Assembly (NCBI GenBank): GCA_009774465.1
Contig: VSNT01000006.1
Span: forward strand, 1 to 56,563
DNA: 56,563 bases
Source of the DNA: Lachnospiraceae bacterium
GTDB lineage: Bacteria > Bacillota_A > Clostridia > Lachnospirales > Lachnospiraceae
Direction: 5' to 3'
The notes beneath the pieces are model-generated. The model searched no databases, was not told where the DNA came from, and was given only the letters and a program-made list of their open reading frames with translations. Shown one piece after another: positions 15,371 to 23,738 of the stretch (positions are counted from its first letter, which is position 1; each line of letters begins with the position of its first letter). The position numbers and the translations under genes are program-made.

Positions 15371-16798
15371 ATGAAAAAGAGAACTTTTTTTGTTATGCTG
15401 ATTCTTTTTCTGATACTTCTCAATTCCATGCTCCTGATTGTTTCAGTGATTATTTTAAATGACAAACTTTCCACGGCCAGGGATAAGTATCTTGCGGAGC
15501 ATTATGTGATTGCAGCCTCTTTGATTGGGGATATGCAGGCTTTGGAACAGCGGGGGAATCATGTGGAGGAATGCATGGATCAATTGATGAGCGCTTACTC
15601 ACGCTACCTGCAGGGAAAAGGAAGCTCTCTGGCAGTGTCTTTTTCCGGCAGGTGGATTTATAAAAGTTCTTCCTTCATGCCAGAAGAAAACAAGGATTTT
15701 CCGCCGGATACGGATTACATGCAGGAGCGAATCGTATTTATGAAAAATGAAACTGTTCCGATGCTTTGTGTTTATGGCAGTTTTCCGGCTCCCTGGCAGG
15801 ATTATGGACTCATGTATGTCGGAAATCTGGAAGAGGCTGTTTCGTCGTGGCGCCATACGAAAAATATTCTTTTCGCATTGGGGACTGTGATGATGCTTGT
15901 TATGGCTTTTTTTCTTTTTCATTTTCTGAATATTATTTTTCGCCCGTTAAGGCAGATTTCCAGTGCATCTACGAAGATTGCAAAGGGAAATTATGAAAGC
16001 AGGATTCTGGTTCAGGGAAAAGATGAAATTGCAAAAGTAGCCCATAATTTTAATCTTATGGCAGGGCAGGTGGAAACTCAAATTCAGCATCTTCAGGAGA
16101 TTGCAGAGCAAAAACAGCAGTTTATTGACAATTTTTCTCATGAGCTGCGAATTCCGTTAACAGCAATTTACGGATATGCGGAGTATATTCAGAGGACGCA
16201 CATATCAGAAGAAGAAAGATATGAATGCACTCAGTTTATTATGTCAGAGTGTACCAGGCTTCAGAACATGGCTTATCAGCTTCTTAATATTGCACTTCTT
16301 AGAGGTGATAAATTGGAGGAAGAGGACTGTATGGCGGCCGAACTTTTTGAACTCTCTGAAAAGGTGATGCATGTGAAGGCGGCGGAAAAGAAAATTCATT
16401 TATTTTATGATAAATCTCAAAATCTTCTAATCAGGGGAGATAGAGAACAGCTTTTAATTGTGCTCAATAATCTGATTGACAACGCAATAAAGGCCAGTTT
16501 GCCGGAAGGAGAAATATGTGTTTCGGCTTATCTTAAGGAAGCCGGAGTTGTAGTTGAAGTGGAGGATCATGGCATTGGCATGGAACCGGATCAGATTTCT
16601 CATATCAAGGAAGCCTTTTACCGTGTGGACAAAGCGCGCAGCCGCGCCGCTGGCGGGGCAGGGCTTGGACTTTCTATTTGTGAAAAAATCATGCAGCTTC
16701 ATCACGGAGAACTGACATTTGTTTCTGAACATGGAAAAGGAACTACAGTGAGACTACATTTCCCAAAGGATAAAAAAGAAAGTTTTACAGGTTCATAA
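15371..16798 (+). CDS. Membrane sensor histidine kinase (HisKA type)
   Basis: A 475-residue kinase. Membrane segments lie at about 8-30 and 165-187, flanking an extracytoplasmic sensor of about 130 residues. A HAMP domain covers about 190-240, and the phospho-acceptor His257 is in FSHELRIPLTAIYGY. The HATPase_c domain has the N-box LIDNAIKAS and a G-box region AGGAGLGLSIC. It partners the response regulator just upstream (2-base gap). The ligand is unknown. The secreted PepSY-like protein 75 bases downstream may be an accessory factor for signal sensing, as in other Gram-positive systems; that is inference. Confidence 0.92.
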   Translation: MKKRTFFVMLILFLILLNSMLLIVSVIILNDKLSTARDKYLAEHYVIAASLIGDMQALEQRGNHVEECMDQLMSAYSRYLQGKGSSLAVSFSGRWIYKSSSFMPEENKDFPPDTDYMQERIVFMKNETVPMLCVYGSFPAPWQDYGLMYVGNLEEAVSSWRHTKNILFALGTVMMLVMAFFLFHFLNIIFRPLRQISSASTKIAKGNYESRILVQGKDEIAKVAHNFNLMAGQVETQIQHLQEIAEQKQQFIDNFSHELRIPLTAIYGYAEYIQRTHISEEERYECTQFIMSECTRLQNMAYQLLNIALLRGDKLEEEDCMAAELFELSEKVMHVKAAEKKIHLFYDKSQNLLIRGDREQLLIVLNNLIDNAIKASLPEGEICVSAYLKEAGVVVEVEDHGIGMEPDQISHIKEAFYRVDKARSRAAGGAGLGLSICEKIMQLHHGELTFVSEHGKGTTVRLHFPKDKKESFTGS

Positions 16799-16872
16799 CA
16801 ATTCCGATATTTTTTTGATACAGGATGATTTTATAGTGTATTTATCAAAAACATTTTGGAAGGAGATTCACT

Positions 16873-17697
16873 ATGAAACGAAGAAGCATTTTAATTTTAA
16901 CAGCACTGACATGCGCCATGATTGGAGCAGGCACTATCTTTTTTAATTCAGCAGCGGAGGCGGCTGTGTCGGCAAAGGCCGGGCAGGTGGAGACAATTCC
17001 TACCAGCTATCAGGTGCCGGACTCTATGGCAGTAACATTGCCGGAGACTGAAACAAAGGAAGAGGGCAATACAGAAGTAAATTATCATGTAAGTATGGAC
17101 AGCTTCAATACTGGAACCCCCACGGACATGGATTTAACAATGGAAGAGGCAGCAGGGATGGGCGCACAGTATCTGAGCAATATATATGGGCTGGATTTGG
17201 AAGGTGCCTATGTATATATGATGTATTATCCGGGAACCGAGACTTTCCCACGTGCTTTCTGGTCAGGAGATGTTTTGTTTGAGAAAGAGCAGACGCCTGA
17301 GAGTACAAGATGGACATACATGATAGATGCTGTGACGGGAGAACTTTTTAATATTTGTTATGGCAGGCAGCTGGATGTAAGTGTTCCTCTTGGCTACGAC
17401 GCTTCGCTGGAAAAAGATTATGGTATATATGCGGAGCTTGCCAGAAAGAAAGTGGAAGAATGTAAGCTGATGAACAGTCCGGTAGACAGGGTAGAATACA
17501 ACTGTCAGGGATATTCCGGAAACGATCCGGATATTGCAGTAAATGTTATTGGCGAAAATGGAGAAATTGTTAATATGTCTTTTTCACGGTATGATCAAAC
17601 GTTTAAAGGATGTATTACTGACACTTCAAGAAGAATTTCGGAATCAGCGCTGGACAATCTGGCTGGTGAAGTAATGAATGAGGAGTTTTCACAGTAA
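16873..17697 (+). CDS. Secreted PepSY-like protein
   Basis: A 274-residue protein with an AGGAG ribosome site. An N-terminal signal peptide reads MKRRSILILTALTCAMIGAG with hydrophobic core and an AEAA-type cleavage area near residue 30; there is no lipobox. The region 80-165 ends in TYMIDAVTGELFNICYG, which resembles the closing strands of PepSY/YpeB-like domains ('DAxTGEV'). The remaining region (175-274) is not recognised. It follows the two-component pair and is probably exported to the cell surface. PepSY domains often inhibit or modulate proteases or sensors; the role here is inferred. Confidence 0.65.
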   Translation: MKRRSILILTALTCAMIGAGTIFFNSAAEAAVSAKAGQVETIPTSYQVPDSMAVTLPETETKEEGNTEVNYHVSMDSFNTGTPTDMDLTMEEAAGMGAQYLSNIYGLDLEGAYVYMMYYPGTETFPRAFWSGDVLFEKEQTPESTRWTYMIDAVTGELFNICYGRQLDVSVPLGYDASLEKDYGIYAELARKKVEECKLMNSPVDRVEYNCQGYSGNDPDIAVNVIGENGEIVNMSFSRYDQTFKGCITDTSRRISESALDNLAGEVMNEEFSQ

Positions 17698-17741
17698 AAC
17701 GGAATTCCTCTTTAGTTGAGGATGTGCTTAAAACATTAAAA

Positions 17742-17787
17742 ATCGGGTTATGCAGCCATTCTTTATTAAATGGAGGTATAACCCGAT
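17742..17787 (-). terminator. Terminator between convergent genes
   Basis: Perfect 10-bp arms ATCGGGTTAT (17742-17751)/ATAACCCGAT (17778-17787), with an inner CCATT/AATGG pairing in the loop. On the minus strand the stem is followed by TTTTTAATGTTTT, so it ends the GH123-like gene; it may also stop plus-strand readthrough. Confidence 0.75.
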
Positions 17788-17815
17788 GTGATTGTCCGGA
17801 AAAATATGCAAATTT

Positions 17816-19504
17816 TTAAGTCTGCCCTGAAACAATTGTTTTGATGGCAGCGTTGATTCTACTTCGGACATCCACAAGATAGGATGCGTTTTGTGGATAA
17901 GTACGGAAAGTAATTTCGCCTTCTTCCTCTTCATTCAGACATTTTATTACGGTTTCCCTGTCAGTCAGCTTTTCCAGATAATACATTGCCTGGAGATCCG
18001 ACATTGCCCGCTCCATCAGCATAGAGCGGATGGAATCCACCGGTTTCTTATCTTTTCCGGGATATACCAGAAAGGGATCACCTGATGGAAAGGCTCCGTC
18101 TGCATCAGTACACCGATAAGGATCAATAGGATATAGGGAAAATTCGCTGTTATAAAAATTATAGCCCCAATGTAGAAAACCGTTGATTGCATATTTATAA
18201 AGCTGAATGCCCAGTATTCTGGTGCGGAATCCCGGAAGCGCTATAAAACGATTGGAAACTTCCAGATGCTGGCCTGTGCAGTAATAAATCCATAGTCTGG
18301 CAGGACGGTTTTTCAGGAATGGCTCAATATGATCGCTGGCACAAACAGGTTCTTCCACAACTCCCTGTTCATAGAAGCTGTACTCAGAAAGCGCATCTAT
18401 AATATGATATTCCGACAGATATTTTTTTACCAGATTTTTTGCATATGTGTAAGACTCTAAATGTTTTTCTGTGGGTTCATCCGATATGTGGAAATAACAC
18501 TGCTTTTCAATGCCGAGTTTTTCAAGTTCTTTTGTAAAAGAAGAAAGAAAAGCGCATAAAAAACTGCTGTATTCTTTACTGGCGGCATTGGTTTCCCATC
18601 CAAAAAGCCTGTGACTTTCTCCATTTATTTTTCCAATGATTTTGGGTGCGGCTTTAGCGCCCCATTGACTGAATAAATGTGAAATCTCAAAGTATTTTAT
18701 TCCGCATCGTCTGCACATACGTATCCAGCGTTCAAATTTATCATAACCAAATTCGTAGTTTTGTTCCTTTACAATTACATCCACCAGCTGTACTGTAAGG
18801 CGTTCTCCATTTACGGCTGTGTCAAGCGGGGGAGTGAACACAGGTGTAAGCAGCATATTACAGCCCCTTTTTACTGCATGATGTACAAAATTCTCCAGAG
18901 TTTCCCAGTGGGTTTCACTGAAAACTTCCGTACCATAATATGTTGCCAGACAGTCACAATGTAACCATTCCGTGTGCAAAATCGGCAGCTCGGGGAGTTT
19001 TGCGTCTAATATTTCAATTGTTACATTTACTGTTGCGGATAAGGATTTCATTCTTTCCACATGGGCTTTGCTTTCTAATGTTATGTTTATCGGGTAAATG
19101 CCGGTAGCTGTATCTTCTGATGTTTCAATCTCAATCCAGAGGCTTCGCCATTGGCCGGAAATGATGGGGAAGCCCGATTCCGTAATATCTTCCAGAATAT
19201 CCGGATACATGCCCGGTTCTGTTATCAGATATCCTGGATCCTGTTCCCGATGGCATGGATAAGCACAAGGCACCAATCCTACTTTTTTAATGTTTACATG
19301 TATTCCGGCAGGAGCATCTGCCTGAACGGTTCCTGTCTGTTTTCTTTCCACATCTCCAAAGTATGCAATCTGAAAAGAAACGTGCTCGCCTTTCAGTGCT
19401 GTCAACTGGCTGACAGCCCCGTCAACGGAGGGTTTCCGGGATGGCAGAACTTTTTCCATTTCTGAAATTAATTTGATATAAAGAGAGCTTTTTTGAATGT
19501 TCAT
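17816..19504 (-). CDS. GH123-like glycoside hydrolase (DUF4091 catalytic domain)
   Basis: A 562-residue cytoplasmic-type protein (no signal peptide) with an AAGGAG ribosome site. An N-terminal beta-sandwich of about 170 residues is followed by a TIM-barrel region. The key motif CYFHISDEPTEKHLE carries the Asp342-Glu343 pair, which in GH123 beta-N-acetylgalactosaminidases acts in substrate-assisted catalysis. The C-terminal segment GFLHWGYNFYN and DPFLVYPG is typical of the DUF4091/GH123 family. The substrate is probably an amino-sugar glycan, but DUF4091 proteins are varied and no activity is proven. The decayed sugar-permease tail immediately upstream suggests it once belonged to an importer operon. 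Confidence 0.82.
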   Translation of the reverse strand: MNIQKSSLYIKLISEMEKVLPSRKPSVDGAVSQLTALKGEHVSFQIAYFGDVERKQTGTVQADAPAGIHVNIKKVGLVPCAYPCHREQDPGYLITEPGMYPDILEDITESGFPIISGQWRSLWIEIETSEDTATGIYPINITLESKAHVERMKSLSATVNVTIEILDAKLPELPILHTEWLHCDCLATYYGTEVFSETHWETLENFVHHAVKRGCNMLLTPVFTPPLDTAVNGERLTVQLVDVIVKEQNYEFGYDKFERWIRMCRRCGIKYFEISHLFSQWGAKAAPKIIGKINGESHRLFGWETNAASKEYSSFLCAFLSSFTKELEKLGIEKQCYFHISDEPTEKHLESYTYAKNLVKKYLSEYHIIDALSEYSFYEQGVVEEPVCASDHIEPFLKNRPARLWIYYCTGQHLEVSNRFIALPGFRTRILGIQLYKYAINGFLHWGYNFYNSEFSLYPIDPYRCTDADGAFPSGDPFLVYPGKDKKPVDSIRSMLMERAMSDLQAMYYLEKLTDRETVIKCLNEEEEGEITFRTYPQNASYLVDVRSRINAAIKTIVSGQT

Positions 19505-19575
19505 ATTGTCATTTTTCTCCTTGCATAATTTTAGGCTATTCCATGCCGGATAGGCTGGTTTCTGTATATATCAGC

Positions 19576-19656
19576 TTATCCCTTAATACCTGAAAGTGCA
19601 ATGCCTTCCGCCAATTGTTTCTGCAAAATCAGACACAATATGAAAGGAGGCAGATA
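19576..19656 (-). pseudogene. C-terminal remnant of a MalG-type sugar ABC permease
   Basis: On the minus strand, ending at the TAA complementary to 19576-19578, the frame reads FYLPPFILCLILQKQL followed by AEGIALSGIKG-stop. This is the standard C-terminus of carbohydrate ABC permeases of the MalG/UgpE type. A stop codon interrupts the frame just upstream, and the rest of the permease is absent. It directly precedes the GH123-like gene on the same strand. The remainder of 19505-19813 shows no gene. Confidence 0.75.
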
Positions 19657-19813
19657 AAATCATTTCAGCTCTGTAGTTGTTCCCGGGCTGCCTTGAGTGC
19701 CGCTAAAGCAGCAGATGAGAGCAAATATAATAAAAACTTGTAAAAAGCCTTTCTTTGAGGTATGATAATGAAAAGAAAAGCCTTTTTAGGCGAAAATATT
19801 CAGTGAGGCTTAT

Positions 19814-21103
19814 ATGGAAATAAAGAGAGACAGTTATTTGCAGCAGTTAATTTCATATCGGTTTGATGGTTTGGTTAAGGTGATAACAGGGATTCGACGC
19901 TGTGGAAAATCCTATCTTCTTAAAAAAATATATAGAGACTATCTGACTCAAAATGGCGTGAAAAATGAACAGATTATCACAATTGAGCTTGATCTTGCAA
20001 AAGATATTAAGTTTCGAAATCCTCTTATACTTTCTTCTTATGTAAGAGAACTGGTGGAAAATAAGCAGGAAGAATTTTATCTTTTTGTGGATGAAATACA
20101 AATGTCAGATCAGGTTGCCAACCCTTATAATTCTGATGGTGAAAAGATTACTTTTTATGATGCATTAAATGACTTTAGAAGTTTGGCGAATCTGGATGTT
20201 TATGTAACGGGAAGTAATTCCAGGATGCTGTCGAGTGATATTTTGACGCAGTTTAGAGGGCGAAGCGACGAGATTCGTGTTCATCCGCTCAGCTTTGCAG
20301 AGTACTATTCTGCAGTAGGCGGAGACAAAAACGATGCCTTTGAGGACTATGCTTTTTATGGTGGAATGCCGCTTATTTTATCCCGTCCCAATGAAGCGGC
20401 AAAGATGAACTATTTAAAATCACTTTTTACAGAAGTTTATATAAAAGATATTGTAGAACGGAAGAAAATAGAGCGCCAGGATATATTGGAGCACATTCTG
20501 GACTTGCTGTGTTCTTCTATTGGCTCTTTAACTAATCCTGCAAAAATAGCAAACACTCTGAATTCCAGACAGTTAAAGGGCGCTTCTTCCAATACAATTC
20601 GTGCATATATCGGATATTTAGAGGATGCATTTCTATTTTCAGAAAGCAAACGCTATGATGTAAAGGGAAAATCCTATTTTGATTCTCCAAATAAATATTA
20701 TAGTGAGGATATCGGTCTGCGCAATGCTCGAATTGGATTCCGGCAGCAGGAAATGACACATATCATGGAAAATATAATTTATAATGAATTAGTCATCCGC
20801 CAGTTTTCCGTTGATGTGGGAGTCATATATGGAAGAACGCTTAATCAAAAAGGAAACTCGGTACGTACACCAAAGGAAATTGATTTTGTTGTTACTTCCG
20901 GCAGTAAAAGGACTTATATCCAATCAGCATATGCAATGATGACAGAGGAAAAGGCGGAAGCCGAACTTTGTCCTTTTACCCTTATCAGGGATTCCTTTCC
21001 GAAGATTGTGGTGCGGAAGGACATTGGAAAGCGCTGGTATGATGATAATGGTATTTTAAATATCGGTTTAATAGATTTTCTGCTGGATAAAGATTTGATA
21101 TAG
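19814..21103 (+). CDS. AAA_14/DUF4143 family ATPase
   Basis: A 429-residue protein starting MEIKRDSYLQQLISYRFDG. Walker A is GIRRCGKSY (26-34), Walker B is LFVDEIQ (90-96), and the sensor region is VTGSNSRMLSS. The DUF4143 C-terminal half (about 200-429) includes the family segments YYSEDIGLRNARIGFRQQE, ENIIYNELVIRQ and EIDFVV. The EIDF segment lies in a PD-(D/E)XK-like region, but the downstream ExK is replaced by YIQSAYAM, so nuclease activity is doubtful. These ATPases are abundant in gut anaerobes and their role is unknown. It appears monocistronic. The tail at 329-571 is a fragment of a close relative. Confidence 0.85.
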   Translation: MEIKRDSYLQQLISYRFDGLVKVITGIRRCGKSYLLKKIYRDYLTQNGVKNEQIITIELDLAKDIKFRNPLILSSYVRELVENKQEEFYLFVDEIQMSDQVANPYNSDGEKITFYDALNDFRSLANLDVYVTGSNSRMLSSDILTQFRGRSDEIRVHPLSFAEYYSAVGGDKNDAFEDYAFYGGMPLILSRPNEAAKMNYLKSLFTEVYIKDIVERKKIERQDILEHILDLLCSSIGSLTNPAKIANTLNSRQLKGASSNTIRAYIGYLEDAFLFSESKRYDVKGKSYFDSPNKYYSEDIGLRNARIGFRQQEMTHIMENIIYNELVIRQFSVDVGVIYGRTLNQKGNSVRTPKEIDFVVTSGSKRTYIQSAYAMMTEEKAEAELCPFTLIRDSFPKIVVRKDIGKRWYDDNGILNIGLIDFLLDKDLI

Positions 21104-21205
21104 AACCGCTGTATGACCAGTCATTAAACTGTAACTTTTTTCTGTTATAATATATAAGGGATATTATAAATTTATCTTTATAACAGGGAAAGGCGGAATT
21201 TAACT

Positions 21206-21922
21206 GTGGTTGATTTATTTTACGTTGAAGATGATCCAAATATTGCATCTGCTGTAAAAGAATATCTGGAACAAAAAGATTTCAAAGTGAATATCTATAC
21301 GACGCTTGCGCAGGCCAGGCAGGCTTTAAAGAACCATATGCCTGCGCTTGTTTTATTGGACTGGAATATGCCGGACGGGCGTGGGGACAGCCTATGCTGG
21401 TGGATTCGCAGCAACTGGAAGGAGCTGCCGGTTATTTTTCTTACCGTTCGGGGAGATTCTTCGGATATTGTTTCAGGTTTTCAAAATGGTGCGGATGATT
21501 ATGTAGTCAAACCTTTTGAGCTGGAAGTACTGCATTCACGAATTACTGCACTGTTGCGCAGAACCGGTAATGCGGACAGGCAGTATTTATTCTGTGATGA
21601 AATTATGATTGATTTAAACCGCAGGACGGTTTACTGCTGCATGAAGGAAGGTGCCTTAGGAGATTCTTTTTTTCAGGGCAGCGATAGAGAAGAAATAAGT
21701 TTAAGCGCATTAGAGTATCAGCTTTTATTATATTTGATGGAAAACAAGGGAAGGACTGTTACCAGAGAAAAAATATTGGAGCAGATATGGGATATCAATG
21801 GTAATTATGTAAATGACAACACCCTGACAGTTACAATGAAGCGGCTTCGGGATAAACTTCACCAGCCAGTCTGTCTGAAAACAGTCAGGAGTGTGGGATA
21901 CCGTATGGAGGATACCATATGA
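21206..21922 (+). CDS. OmpR-family response regulator (BceR/VraR-like module)
   Basis: A 238-residue protein with a GTG start after AGGCGG. The receiver has Asp52 in LVLLDWNMPDGRGD and Lys in YVVKPFELE. The winged helix covers about 135-238 (RTVTREKILEQIWDINGNYV ... NTLTVTMKRLRDKL). An insertion of about 15 residues (CCMKEGALGDSFFQGSDREE) separates strands at the start of the output domain, longer than typical. It overlaps the kinase start by 4 bases and heads a four-gene RR-HK-ABC-permease locus like BceRSAB, in which the kinase and transporter sense and remove peptide antibiotics. Confidence 0.92.
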   Translation: MVDLFYVEDDPNIASAVKEYLEQKDFKVNIYTTLAQARQALKNHMPALVLLDWNMPDGRGDSLCWWIRSNWKELPVIFLTVRGDSSDIVSGFQNGADDYVVKPFELEVLHSRITALLRRTGNADRQYLFCDEIMIDLNRRTVYCCMKEGALGDSFFQGSDREEISLSALEYQLLLYLMENKGRTVTREKILEQIWDINGNYVNDNTLTVTMKRLRDKLHQPVCLKTVRSVGYRMEDTI

Positions 21923-22965
21923 GCGGACGAAAAAATATTTTAGTTATTTTGGGATTTGTGTTGTCCACCGGACTGATTACTGCCGCTGTTTCTGCCATGC
22001 TTGTTTCCCGTCATGACAGCCGGCTCTTAAATTATAATCAGAGGGTTTTATTTACAGCAATCGGTTTTTTGGCAGGAGTTTTTCTCTTTTTCCTTACTTT
22101 TTTGTATAGAAATAAAATGGAAGCCATGCGGATACAGGCTTTGGTGGATTATCTGGAACAAGTCAATACGGGAAAAGCAGTCATCCTTTCCACTTCCGGA
22201 GAGGATGATTTTTCTAAACTGGAAGATGAAATCTATAAGACAGTGACATTTCTCTATCAGACAAAGGAAGTGGCAGTGCAGGCAAAGAATGACTTTGCCG
22301 AAAATCTGTCCAATATTGCACATCAGATTAAAACACCAATTACTGCTATTTCTCTGTCCATCCAAATGATGAAACAGGATTTTGTGGTTCATACGAGGGA
22401 AGAGGAAAAATCATATGGTAAGCACCTGGAACAGATGGAAAAACAGCTTTCACGTCTAACCCATTTAGAGGAAGCCCTGCTTGTACTGGCGCGGCTTGAT
22501 GCCGGCACATTGCTTTTACAGAAAAGGGAAGTAGATGTTTTTACGCTGCTGACGCTTGCAGCAGATAATTTACGGGAATTATTTACAGAAACCGGTACTT
22601 CCATTGATATACCGGAGCTGGGTGAAATGGTGGTTACTGTTGATCCGGACTGGACAATGGAGGCAGTTATGAACCTGATGAAAAACTGCATGGAACATGG
22701 AAATGCAGGAGAAATTCATTGTTTTTACGGCCAGAACCCATTATATACTGAAATTCTTATATGGGATGATGGAGAAGGCTTTGCGAAGGAAGATATTCCA
22801 CATCTTTTTGAACGGTTTTATCGCGGCCGGAATGCAGGAAAGTCCGGTATTGGAATTGGGTTATCTTTGGCGAAGGAAATGATTGAGCGTCAAAACGGGA
22901 CGATACGTGCCCGAAATAAACCGGGCAGCGGCGCTCTTTTTGAAATCCGCATTTACAGTCACTGA
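21919..22965 (+). CDS. Intramembrane-sensing histidine kinase (BceS-like)
   Basis: A 348-residue kinase with two membrane helices (about 7-29 and 44-63) joined by only about 14 external residues, the hallmark of BceS-type intramembrane-sensing kinases. The phospho-acceptor is His135 in SNIAHQIKTPITAIS. The HATPase has an N-box variant LMKNCMEHG and ends with SGIGIGLSLAKEMIERQNG. Such kinases have no ligand domain of their own and receive the signal from the partner ABC transporter encoded 68 bases downstream. The cue is probably a cell-wall-active peptide; no specific ligand can be assigned. Confidence 0.92.
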   Translation: MSGRKNILVILGFVLSTGLITAAVSAMLVSRHDSRLLNYNQRVLFTAIGFLAGVFLFFLTFLYRNKMEAMRIQALVDYLEQVNTGKAVILSTSGEDDFSKLEDEIYKTVTFLYQTKEVAVQAKNDFAENLSNIAHQIKTPITAISLSIQMMKQDFVVHTREEEKSYGKHLEQMEKQLSRLTHLEEALLVLARLDAGTLLLQKREVDVFTLLTLAADNLRELFTETGTSIDIPELGEMVVTVDPDWTMEAVMNLMKNCMEHGNAGEIHCFYGQNPLYTEILIWDDGEGFAKEDIPHLFERFYRGRNAGKSGIGIGLSLAKEMIERQNGTIRARNKPGSGALFEIRIYSH

Positions 22966-23033
22966 GCTGTAATTTTTGCCTGCTAAAATATACTTATGAC
23001 AAATCATGTAAACACTCAGGAAGGGAGATCAGG

Positions 23034-23738
23034 ATGGAGCTTTTAAAATGTGAAGAATTAAGAAAGGTGTATGGCGCAGGCAGCAATCAGGTAGTGGCGA
23101 TTGACGGGATTGATTTGAAAGTAAACAGGGGAGAGTTTGTGGCAATTATTGGAGCCTCCGGTTCAGGAAAGTCCACCCTGCTGCATATTCTGGGCAGTGT
23201 GGACAAGCCCACAAGTGGAAAAGTAGTCATAGATGGAACAGACCTGTCTAAACTGAATCAGACACAGGCTGCAATTTTCCGGCGCAGGAAGGTAGGACTG
23301 GTGTATCAGTTTTATAACCTGATTCCTACGCTTACAGTGCGTAAAAATATTCTTATGCCCCTTGCACTTGATAAGAAAAAGCCGAATCAGGAATATTTTG
23401 AGAAAATTGTCACCTCTCTTGGTATTGCAGACAGACTTGAGGCTTTGCCAAATCAATTATCAGGCGGTCAACAGCAGCGTGTTGCAATTGCACGTTCATT
23501 AATTTACCGCCCGGCATTACTTTTGGCGGACGAACCCACTGGAAATCTGGATCAGAAAAATTCCGGAGAAATCATTGATATGTTGAAACTTTCCAACCGC
23601 AATCTGGAGCAGACGATTTTATTGATTACTCATGATGAAAAGGTAGCCCTGGAGGCGGAACGCATTATAACGATTGAGGATGGGCGTATCATCAGTGATG
23701 AACGAAGGGAGGTGAAATCACTGTCACAAAATGCATGA
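23034..23738 (+). CDS. ABC ATPase, MacB/BceA type
   Basis: A 234-residue ATPase with Walker A GASGSGKST (40-48), Q-loop LVYQFYNLIPTLTV, signature LSGGQQQRVAIARS and Walker B LLLADEPTGNLD. The length and motifs are typical of the LolD/MacB/BceA class, which partners FtsX-fold permeases. It starts after AGGGAGA and overlaps the permease start by 8 bases. It energises a mechanotransmission-type complex that removes antimicrobial peptides from the membrane or lipid II cycle intermediates and signals to the kinase. Confidence 0.93.
   Translation: MELLKCEELRKVYGAGSNQVVAIDGIDLKVNRGEFVAIIGASGSGKSTLLHILGSVDKPTSGKVVIDGTDLSKLNQTQAAIFRRRKVGLVYQFYNLIPTLTVRKNILMPLALDKKKPNQEYFEKIVTSLGIADRLEALPNQLSGGQQQRVAIARSLIYRPALLLADEPTGNLDQKNSGEIIDMLKLSNRNLEQTILLITHDEKVALEAERIITIEDGRIISDERREVKSLSQNA

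Noticed and set aside
19740..19795. Terminator hairpin from the repeated AAAGCCTTT / AAGCCTTTTTAGGC sequences
   Set aside because: The two copies are in direct rather than inverted orientation; only a short weak GCC...GGC pairing is possible.
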